Source: Phytomonas francai
Taxonomy: Eukaryota; Euglenozoa; Kinetoplastea; Trypanosomatida; Trypanosomatidae
Assembly (NCBI GenBank): GCA_001766655.1
Contig: MJCC01000022.1
Location: forward strand, 70,156-83,381
DNA length: 13,226 nucleotides
Direction of reading: 5' to 3'
A program made the position numbers and the translations under genes. The notes below the pieces were generated by a model that did no database searches, was not told the origin of the DNA, and was given only the letters and a program-made list of their open reading frames with translations. This document shows, piece after piece, positions 7,553 to 13,226 of the stretch (the stretch's first letter is position 1; the number at the start of each line of letters is the position of its first letter).

Positions 7553-9661
7553 CTAGTTTCGTGGCCCCTCGCCGACGACGGGCGAGTCCGGCGGGGTCGC
7601 GATGGAGCCCTCGAGGGGGTCCTCGCCCGGGAGGCGGTGGGCCGCGCGTCCGCGCCGCGTCGCGACCCGCTTGAGCGCGTTCGCGGCGAAGTTGATGCGG
7701 CTGCGCTGTCGCACGCCCTGGATGTGCAACGAGGCCGCCCCGACCAGCATGAAGCCGAGGTAGAAGCAGCTGAGGGAGAGGTAGGTCATCCAGAGCCGCC
7801 AGTCCGCGAAGCCGAGCTGCCGCAGCACCGTGTCGCCGTCGGCGAAGCCGCAGGCGGGGGTGACCGGCTCGCAGAGGACCCGCAGCCGCGAGAACTCGTT
7901 CACGATCGCGCCGACGTAGGCGTGGCGCGGGAAGGAGATGTAGGTCAGCCAGGTCCAGTACGGCGTCAGCCGCGCCGTGTTCGAGAAGATCCCGGCCACG
8001 ATGAAGAGCGGGAGCATGATGGCCGGCATCAGCGCAAAGGCCGCCTGCGCGTCCCTGAAGAAGGACGACAGCATCATCCCGAAGGAGTAGCCGATGTTCG
8101 AGAAGAGAACCATGATCAGCCAGTACGCGAAGAACGCCGCGGCGCTCCGGTAGAGGTGCGTCATGAAGTAGGAAATGGCGCAGAGAATGGTCGGGAACAG
8201 GATCTGGAACGGCAACTCCGCGAAGGTCTTGGTAATGAAGAAGACGTAGGTGTTGTACGTCCGGTTGGCCTGCTCCCGCATGAAAACGGGGCGCTCCATC
8301 GAGAAGGAGGTCACACCGGAGCTGATCGTGCTAAAGAGACCGCTCACAAGAACCATATACAGCGCGCCCTTGCGATCTTGCACCCCTTGCGCGTTGAGCT
8401 TCATGTTGAAGAAGAAAAGTCCGAAAAAGATGGCGAACAGCACCGTCTGCACCCCGCGCCCCACGAACGCGCTGGGGTCGCGAAAGTACATGCGAAACGC
8501 CCGGGCGAAGAGCATGTAGACCTGAAGGTAGTAGCTCGCATACCTCTGCGAGATGAGCTCCTCCATATCGGGGTTAGACATGGTAATCGGCCCTTCGAGG
8601 GTAGCGAGGCAGGGGTTATTCGCGCTCGCGTCCGAGGCGACGTGGTCCTCCCAGGCCAACCAGAGCTGCGAGAGCAGCTCCTCCGGGAGCTGCAGGAGGT
8701 TCATGAAGTACTCCGTCGGGTTTGTGTGCGGTGGGACCTGGTAGCCGATCGAGGCAAAGTAGTCCACAGACTCCGCGGCGGGGCCGTGGTAGACGGTGTG
8801 CCCCTTCGCAAGCAAGAGGAGGTCGTCGAACTGCTCAAAGAGCTCGGAGCTGGGGGTGTGAATGGTCGTGATGACGGTCCGGCGGTCGTTCTTCGCGAGG
8901 TCCTGCAGGAGCTTCCCGACGCGCAGGGCGTTGACGGAGTCGAGCCCGGTCGTTGGCTCGTCGAGCAGCATGATGACGGGGTTGGTCACGAGCTCCGCCC
9001 CGATGTTCGTCCGCTTGCGCTCGCCCCCGGAGACGCCCTTGAGGAGGCCCGGGATGCCGAGGTAGGTGTCTTGGCACTTCGTCAGGTGCAACCGCTCGAT
9101 GACTTCCTCGACGCGCTGGTTGGCCTCCTCCCTGCCGAGCCCTAGGCGCAGCCGGGCGGCAAAGTGGATCGCCTCGCGGGGGGTGTCCTTGCCCATCACG
9201 ATATCGTCCTGAGAAACGAACGAGATGAGGGGCTTGTAGCTCTGCTGGTAGACCGTGTTGTTGAGAAAACAGCAGCCTTTCATGACGGCCGAGGAGTTCA
9301 ATAGAGAGCCTGTGATGCAGCCCAGAAAGGTGGTCTTTCCCGCCCCGGAGGGCCCCATGATCGCCAGTACCCGCCCGGCCTTCGCGCGGCCGCTGAAGTT
9401 GATAATCAGCGGCTTGTAGACACTTTCCTTGCCCTTCTTTCCCTTCACCAACACCTCATAGCTGAGGTTCTCCCACACCAAATCGACCTCGAGCTTCGGC
9501 CGACACCCAGCCATCGTCTTCTTGGCATCGAGCGACACACTTTGCAGCCCGCTGCTCTCTGAGTCTCCGTGTTGAGCACAACTCTTGACGGGCGTGATCC
9601 CTTCGTCCGTGTAAGGTTCATTCAGGTTCGTGTTCTGCTCAGAATGAAACGGCTTCTCCAT
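7553..9661 (-). CDS. ABCG-type (White/Brown) half-transporter
   Basis: The 702-residue protein has the reverse ABCG order, ATPase domain first. Visible are Walker A GPSGAGKTT (103-111), Q-loop Q151, signature VSGGERKRTNIG (210-221), Walker B VIMLLDEP (229-236) with D-loop GLD, and H-loop H268. The ATPase is therefore expected to be active. Six membrane segments follow at about 398-419, 432-452, 472-500, 506-530, 537-560 and 622-645, with the usual large loop before the last one containing C597 and C604. Half-transporters work as dimers; kinetoplastid ABCG proteins studied so far move phospholipids, sterols, haem or drugs, but the substrate here cannot be read from sequence. Unusual for the family is a tail of about 50 residues after the last helix, basic then acidic/Pro-rich (655-702). 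The first 60 residues are polar, with no signal peptide. The start at 9661 is the first ATG of the frame. The 565-codon frame opposite is a shadow. Confidence 0.95.
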   Translation of the reverse strand: MEKPFHSEQNTNLNEPYTDEGITPVKSCAQHGDSESSGLQSVSLDAKKTMAGCRPKLEVDLVWENLSYEVLVKGKKGKESVYKPLIINFSGRAKAGRVLAIMGPSGAGKTTFLGCITGSLLNSSAVMKGCCFLNNTVYQQSYKPLISFVSQDDIVMGKDTPREAIHFAARLRLGLGREEANQRVEEVIERLHLTKCQDTYLGIPGLLKGVSGGERKRTNIGAELVTNPVIMLLDEPTTGLDSVNALRVGKLLQDLAKNDRRTVITTIHTPSSELFEQFDDLLLLAKGHTVYHGPAAESVDYFASIGYQVPPHTNPTEYFMNLLQLPEELLSQLWLAWEDHVASDASANNPCLATLEGPITMSNPDMEELISQRYASYYLQVYMLFARAFRMYFRDPSAFVGRGVQTVLFAIFFGLFFFNMKLNAQGVQDRKGALYMVLVSGLFSTISSGVTSFSMERPVFMREQANRTYNTYVFFITKTFAELPFQILFPTILCAISYFMTHLYRSAAAFFAYWLIMVLFSNIGYSFGMMLSSFFRDAQAAFALMPAIMLPLFIVAGIFSNTARLTPYWTWLTYISFPRHAYVGAIVNEFSRLRVLCEPVTPACGFADGDTVLRQLGFADWRLWMTYLSLSCFYLGFMLVGAASLHIQGVRQRSRINFAANALKRVATRRGRAAHRLPGEDPLEGSIATPPDSPVVGEGPRN

Positions 9662-9695
9662 TTGATATCCTTTCTTATCCTAATATCTCTTAGAG

Positions 9696-9719
9696 TATAT
9701 ATATATATATATATATATA
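9696..9719. repeat. TA dinucleotide microsatellite, 12 units
   Basis: Twelve uninterrupted TA units starting 34 bases upstream of the ABCG start codon, so inside its presumed 5' leader. Confidence 0.9.
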
Positions 9720-9727
9720 CGCAAATT

Positions 9728-9753
9728 ATCTATATCTATCAATTGATATAGAT
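9728..9753. repeat. Inverted repeat, 9-bp arms, 8-base loop
   Basis: ATCTATATC at 9728-9736 pairs with GATATAGAT at 9745-9753 around loop TATCAATT. In the ABCG leader it could form a weak, all but two pairs A-U, hairpin. It may be chance in AT-rich sequence. Confidence 0.5.
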
Positions 9754-9901
9754 CTATGTTGGATCAATACTTATTATTTATGAAGCAAATAAACTATTAT
9801 ATTAGTGTATCGTGAGACGTGCAAATATCGCCAAACTTATTGTATCCTTGATATCTCTGTTTGAAATACTACAGCAAAAAAAATGAACTTAAGTTTTACT
9901 C

Positions 9902-9960
9902 CTTTAATAACCAAAATAGTCAGAAAGGTACGGGAAGGACAAGACAAAAGTTTTGTCCAA
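9902..9960 (-). promoter_or_regulatory. Proximal candidate trans-splice acceptor for the ABCG gene
   Basis: Transcript-strand sequence from about 9952 (CTTTTGTCTTGTCCTTCCCGTACCTTTCTG) is pyrimidine-rich and is followed by AAAGGAG near 9906-9901, leaving a leader of about 240 bases. The tract is broken by purines. It competes with at least two further tracts upstream. Confidence 0.35.
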
Positions 9961-10134
9961 GATATTGGATATCATTCAGACGATAACACACCAAAGAGTG
10001 AGAGAGGTAAACAAAAGTAAACAAGCTCATGCTCCTCTATTTCCTGATTGTGTCTTAAACATGAGTTAACACAAGGGTAAATAACGAATTAGGTTCCCAC
10101 TGCTCGCACCCTCTTCCTTGGAAAGTATACATAC

Positions 10135-10161
10135 CTAAAATACGCAGGGGGGGAGGGGGGG
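10135..10161 (-). promoter_or_regulatory. C-rich candidate splice acceptor upstream of the ABCG gene
   Basis: On the plus strand G7-A-G7 (10147-10161) gives C7-T-C7 in the transcript, followed by TGCGTATTTTAG ending at 10135. A 15-base pure pyrimidine tract with an AG 11 bases later is a good acceptor geometry, although it is C-rich where T-rich tracts are usual. A leader from here would be about 475 bases. Confidence 0.4.
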
Positions 10162-10258
10162 CTTGTGTTTCAAAAATAATAAAACAGAAAAAATTTGTAT
10201 ACATAGTGAACTTAAAAATGAATTTTCTCGAAGGTCCAATCACCCTGAGTCCTGCTTT

Positions 10259-10298
10259 CTTATATAGTGTTATTGAAGCAGGAAAAACAGAAGAAAGG
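10259..10298 (-). promoter_or_regulatory. Further candidate splice acceptor upstream of the ABCG gene
   Basis: Transcript-strand CCTTTCTTCTGTTTTTCC (10298-10281) is a mixed T/C tract broken by one G, followed by a short TGCTTC extension and AAG at 10261-10259. It would give a leader of about 600 bases. It is one of several possible sites in this spacer. Confidence 0.35.
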
Positions 10299-10518
10299 TT
10301 GCCTCGAGCTAGGGCGCATTTTCAGCATTTTAGATAGATTTGTTCCATATTAACGTCCTCACGAGGCTAGTAACTTAAATTAAATCACATTCAGCTTTTT
10401 TTTTCTTTATATACAAATAAACGAAGTCATATATTGGTTAAATTTATCCACTTTCCCTGCATATCCTAAAATGATGAAACGGTGTGGGCGTGAAAGAAGG
10501 TGAGACGAAAAAAAATTA

Positions 10519-10615
10519 CTGAGTTTAAGCCAAAGGCAATCAGTCCATGCCAATATAATAACAATTGGGTGAAGGGGGGGGGGAGGAAAATAAACGAACA
10601 AAAAGAAGGAACGAA
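10519..10615 (-). promoter_or_regulatory. Long C/T-rich tract containing C10, downstream of arginine kinase
   Basis: The plus-strand purine block (about 10568-10615, including G10 at 10574-10583) gives a pyrimidine-dominated stretch of about 45 bases in the transcript, with the first AG after it at 10520-10519. It lies about 350 bases downstream of the arginine kinase stop, a distance suited to directing polyadenylation of that mRNA. Confidence 0.35.
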
Positions 10616-10965
10616 CACTCTACATGCAACGGGTAGTTCCAGTAGGTTCTATATAATACTTTGAAATATCCGTACATAATCATTAAATTTATATTTATAT
10701 ATTTTTTTTCCATTGATAAAAACGATAACACCAACAACGCATCCTTCATTTTTGCATTCCGAAAGGTCAGTCGTGTATGCGCAGAATGAGACTAGTAAAT
10801 AACCAATACCATAGATATATAAGGTCATTTTGATGGCCAAGTTGCACGCAAACAAGCGACCTTGTTTTCCCCCCTTTCGATGCACCCAATCCCAATTTAC
10901 TCTTTAAATCCCCTTTAATTTATTTTTCCTACTCGCGCACTCTTTTTTTATTTTCGGGAATGCGT

Positions 10966-12039
10966 TTATTTATACTCCTTTTCAAGCCGGATGAGTTCCA
11001 AGACGCCCTTCTGCATCTCCATGACGGCCTCGTGCTCTGTGAGCCCCAGACGGCGCTTATTACTGATATCATAGCTGCCGTCTTTGCTTTCGGAATGCTC
11101 GCCGGCGGTACCGCGGACCTGCAGGCTATACCGCTTCGCCACCTCCTCCAGCTTCGCGCGGTCGGCGCCGAGGTGGGGGAGCTTAATCAAGACGCTCGCG
11201 CGAATCGTCGTGCCGAGGTTGGTCGGGCAAAACGTCAAAAACCCCAGACGGTCATCGCGCGAGAAGGGAATGCGCTTCTCGATCGCCTCGACCGCCTTAC
11301 TGAGCCTGCCAAAGATCTCTTTGAGGTTGCCGCCCTTTTGCATGGATATGATCCGGAGGTGGTCCTCCTCGTTAACCCACACCAGGAAGGTTTTCTGGTC
11401 GTTGTGGAAGATCCCTCGGCCGACGGGCCAGTGCTCGCAGGCGTGTGCGGCCTGCAGGAAGCGGTCGCCCTCCTTGAAGAGGAAGTGGTCGTCGATGAGC
11501 TGCTGTTGGGTGTCTTTGGTCATCCCAAGTAGGGGGTAGTAGCGGCCTTTGAGCTCACCGTCGAGGTGCTCGAGGGTTTCCTTCACCATCGACTCCATCT
11601 CGAGGTATTGGGGCTCCGTCAGGAGGGGGTTAAAGGGGAAGCCGACGATGCTGCGGCCGCAGCGGACGCGGGTGGAGATGATAAACCGCCCCTCCGGGTC
11701 CAGATCGGTGAAGTCGCCGAGGTCGCCGAAATCCTTCGCGGGCTGCTGGGCGCTCGGCTTGAACCCCTGATGGTAGTCCTCGATGATGGAGTCGAAGAGG
11801 GGGGCGAAGGTCTTGTAGGACTCCGCATCCGGCGCATAGACGCCGCAGCCGGAGTCGAGGTTGGCGACGCCGGACTGGATGACGTCGAGCAGGGTGGCCC
11901 CCATCGCCGTCCGACGGCCGCGAATCTCGTCGAGGACCTCCCGCGTAAGATACTTCTTCAGTAACGAATGGCATTCCGGGCTGCGCTGGAGCTTTTCATA
12001 GCCGTCCTCCAGTTTTTTGATTTGCTCAGGGGTTGCCAT
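10966..12039 (-). CDS. AK: Arginine kinase
   Basis: The 357-residue product is full length for the monomeric arthropod-type enzyme and keeps its numbering. It transfers phosphate reversibly between ATP and arginine, buffering ATP as phosphoarginine. Visible catalytic features are STRVRCGRS (122-130, with nucleotide-binding R124 and R126), E225 and R229 in [11 protein letters not shown]271 in CPTNLGT (271-277), R280, R309, and the mobile loop RGTAGEH (309-315) with E314. The substrate-specificity region near [15 protein letters not shown] (56-70) is arginine-kinase-like. There is no N-terminal extension and the C-terminus (EKEYK) has no PTS1, so the cytosol is expected, in contrast to flagellar or glycosomal isoforms known in trypanosomes. 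Arginine kinase in trypanosomatids is generally thought to derive from an arthropod by lateral transfer (established literature). Only one copy is in the window, although tandem arrays occur in some species. The start has an acceptor tract upstream. Confidence 0.97.
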   Translation of the reverse strand: MATPEQIKKLEDGYEKLQRSPECHSLLKKYLTREVLDEIRGRRTAMGATLLDVIQSGVANLDSGCGVYAPDAESYKTFAPLFDSIIEDYHQGFKPSAQQPAKDFGDLGDFTDLDPEGRFIISTRVRCGRSIVGFPFNPLLTEPQYLEMESMVKETLEHLDGELKGRYYPLLGMTKDTQQQLIDDHFLFKEGDRFLQAAHACEHWPVGRGIFHNDQKTFLVWVNEEDHLRIISMQKGGNLKEIFGRLSKAVEAIEKRIPFSRDDRLGFLTFCPTNLGTTIRASVLIKLPHLGADRAKLEEVAKRYSLQVRGTAGEHSESKDGSYDISNKRRLGLTEHEAVMEMQKGVLELIRLEKEYK

Positions 12040-12180
12040 TTTGTTCGTTGCGTCTCTCTTTTTCTCAATAAATAAATATATATATTTATATATATTTTAT
12101 ATGTATGGATGTCGATCGATAAGCTTTGCTTTATAGTTTGCCTGTTTGATTGTTTTTTCTTTTTTTGTAGTGCTTTGAGT

Positions 12181-12238
12181 CTGCGTGTACATATATAAAT
12201 AATAATAATAAAAAAGAAAAGGGAGAGAGACAAAAGTG
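12181..12238 (-). promoter_or_regulatory. Candidate trans-splice acceptor for arginine kinase
   Basis: The clearest acceptor of the window. On the minus strand 12238-12206 is a T/C tract of about 30 bases (TTTTGTCTCTCTCCCTTTTC and continuing in T), followed after about 22 bases with no earlier AG by ACACGCAG ending at 12181. The leader would be about 141 bases. Tract length, spacing and first-AG rule all fit kinetoplastid trans-splicing. Confidence 0.55.
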
Positions 12239-12289
12239 AGCACTTGTTGTCGTGTCTTTTTTGAGCATTTTGGGAGCCTCTTAGCGGAA

Positions 12290-12325
12290 CCCCCCCCCCC
12301 TACATACATACACACATACACACCC
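12290..12325. repeat. C11 run followed by a TACA/CACA simple repeat
   Basis: Eleven C at 12290-12300 followed by TACATACATACACACATACACACC-like sequence to about 12325. It lies about 45-80 bases past the stop codon of the right-edge gene, so probably in its 3'UTR, where it would read as GU-rich repeat then G11. Confidence 0.8.
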
Positions 12326-12368
12326 ATTGTGGTACCAACACCCCCAGCCCCATTCCGTTCCTTCCATT

Positions 12369-13226
12369 TCAAGTCCCCGCGTGGTTGGCGGTTTCTGCGA
12401 CTTCTTCTCCCTTCTTGTCGGCCGGCGGCCTTGCCTCGCGGCCCTCCTCGGGCTTGCGAATGCGGTGGATTCCCGCTCCGGCCTTTTTTTTAATCTTCTC
12501 GGGCAGGTTTTCTCGGACGAAGGCGAGGCAGCGGTACTGCCCGGTGAGCCCGGGCATGTCGTTCGCCCCGAGCGTCCAGGCCGAGACGTCGTCGAGGAAC
12601 CCCCGGGCGTAGCCCTGGGCGACGTGCGGGGGGTCGACGGGCAGCCGCCTCGGGCCGGCGCCGGCCGCGATGGGCCGCAGGGCGTCGTCGAGGGCCCAGT
12701 ACGTCTGCGGCCCCGGCAGCACCCCAAACGAGAGCATCGGGAAGGCGAAGGAGCCCATCGCGGGGGAGTCGACGGGCCCGACGGCCACGACCTCCCGCAC
12801 CGTCTCGAAGCCCCGGACGCGGCAGAGCCAATCGCGCCCGACGTGGGGCTCCACAACGACGATCGCCGGCCGCGCGCGCGCGAGCGCCGCGTCGACGGGG
12901 GCGGTCTCGCACGGGAAGGGCGCCGCGAGGGCGGCCCACGCCTCGGCGGGGAGCCCGCCGAAGCCCGCGGCCGCAAGGGCGCGCATCCGGGCCCGCCCCC
13001 GCTCCCGCGCGGCGGCCTGCTCGGGGAGCTGCGCGGCGCGGACGAAGGGCCCTTTTGGGTCCCCGACCTCCCGCGTTTCCTCCATCGCCGCGTTCAGCAG
13101 CCAGGCGAGGCGGCCGCCGCCGAAGAGGGCGAGGACGGGGGGGCCGCCCTCCCCGCCCTCCCCGGCCCGGATCGCCGCGAGCCGCCGCCGGAGGTGCCCG
13201 GCGAGCGCCCGCGCGAACTCCGCGGA
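12369..13226 (-). CDS. Unrecognised GC-rich protein, 5' end beyond window
   Basis: The minus frame ending at TGA 12371-12369 is open to the right edge, giving 285 residues. An ATG at 13085 exists, but the 47 codons before it read like protein (PPVLALFGGGRLAWLLNAAM), so the true start probably lies outside. A hydrophobic core segment (ARPAIVVVEPHVGRDWLCRV, edge-based residues about 118-137) and following blocks FETVREVVAVGPVDSP, FPMLSFGVLPGPQTYWALDDAL and FLDDVSAWTLGANDMPGLTG look globular and possibly alpha/beta. The C-terminal 45 residues are Lys/Glu/Pro-rich and disordered. No membrane segment or known catalytic motif is recognised. It is the most GC-rich gene here, with a strong preference for G or C at third positions, so other frames on this strand are also open; those give Arg/Ser/Pro-rich translations and are rejected. 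It is upstream of arginine kinase in the same orientation. Confidence 0.75.
   Translation of the reverse strand, partial: SAEFARALAGHLRRRLAAIRAGEGGEGGPPVLALFGGGRLAWLLNAAMEETREVGDPKGPFVRAAQLPEQAAARERGRARMRALAAAGFGGLPAEAWAALAAPFPCETAPVDAALARARPAIVVVEPHVGRDWLCRVRGFETVREVVAVGPVDSPAMGSFAFPMLSFGVLPGPQTYWALDDALRPIAAGAGPRRLPVDPPHVAQGYARGFLDDVSAWTLGANDMPGLTGQYRCLAFVRENLPEKIKKKAGAGIHRIRKPEEGREARPPADKKGEEVAETANHAGT

Larger units (their letters stand above)
9662..10965. other. 1.3-kb AT-rich spacer between arginine kinase and ABCG genes
   Basis: Small minus-strand frames here (62-78 codons, for example 10885-10649) are low-complexity or F/Y/I-rich and overlap one another, so none is called. The spacer holds a TA microsatellite at 9696-9719, an inverted repeat at 9728-9753, and four stretches that are pyrimidine-rich on the transcript strand (around 10615-10568, 10298-10275, 10161-10147 and 9960-9925). 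It must contain the arginine kinase 3'UTR and the ABCG 5' leader. Confidence 0.6.
12040..12368. other. Spacer between the right-edge gene and arginine kinase
   Basis: From the right: C-rich sequence and a CATA/CACA simple repeat with a C11 run, then a strong transcript-strand pyrimidine tract (12238-12206), then an AT-rich leader rich in TATA and AATAA before the arginine kinase ATG. No gene is seen. Confidence 0.6.

Noticed and set aside
7448..9145. 565-codon plus-strand open frame opposite the ABCG gene
   Set aside because: The minus strand encodes a complete ABCG protein with all motifs. The opposite frame is Arg/Glu/Val-rich with no domain, as expected from antisense reading of GC3-rich codons.
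10055..10885. Four minus-strand ORFs of 62-78 codons in the arginine kinase to ABCG spacer
   Set aside because: They overlap each other in different frames, are AT-driven and low in complexity, and cross candidate processing signals.
10960..11532. 190-codon plus-strand frame opposite arginine kinase
   Set aside because: Antisense shadow of a gene whose catalytic residues are all intact.
12281..12976. 231-codon minus-strand frame overlapping the right-edge gene
   Set aside because: Its translation is an Arg/Ser/Pro low-complexity string; the 12369 frame gives globular-looking sequence and stays open to the edge.

Overview
The window reads as part of a one-directional gene cluster from a protist nuclear genome, most likely a kinetoplastid (trypanosomatid-like). 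All seven supportable genes lie on the minus strand, have no introns, use standard stop codons, and are GC-rich islands in AT-rich spacers full of homopolymers. Several spacers carry, in the transcript sense, a pyrimidine tract followed by an AG. That is the usual layout for trans-splicing of polycistronic transcripts. A 357-residue arthropod-type arginine kinase beside an ABCG transporter and an inositol monophosphatase also fits a trypanosome-like lineage; Leishmania lacks arginine kinase. The species cannot be named from the sequence alone.

In transcription order (right to left): (1) 12369 to beyond 13226, a very GC-rich unrecognised protein, 5' end outside the window; (2) 10966-12039, arginine kinase with all catalytic residues; (3) 7553-9661, an ABCG half-transporter with complete ATPase motifs; (4) 5120-6025, a divergent SAP18-like protein with large insertions; (5) 3650-4846, an inositol monophosphatase family enzyme with lineage-specific insertions; (6) 2444-3241, an acidic, serine-rich, mostly disordered protein; (7) from 2152 past the left edge, at least 717 codons of an unrecognised protein with an arginine-rich, mitochondrial-type N-terminus. 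Genes 1 and 7 run off the window, and their full extent shows only when the open frame is followed to the edge.

The two large spacers (6026-7552 and 9662-10965) contain no convincing gene. They hold AT microsatellites, palindromes, C or G runs and several candidate splice-acceptor tracts. The genes do not form a recognisable pathway: phosphagen energy buffering, membrane transport, possible RNA processing or transcriptional repression, and inositol phosphate turnover sit side by side, as is normal in kinetoplastid polycistrons. I see no mobile element, CRISPR array, tRNA or rRNA. I do not see strong evidence for a wholly new system. The most useful leads are the SAP18-like protein, the two edge-crossing unrecognised genes, and the C-rich or multiple candidate acceptor sites upstream of the ABCG gene.
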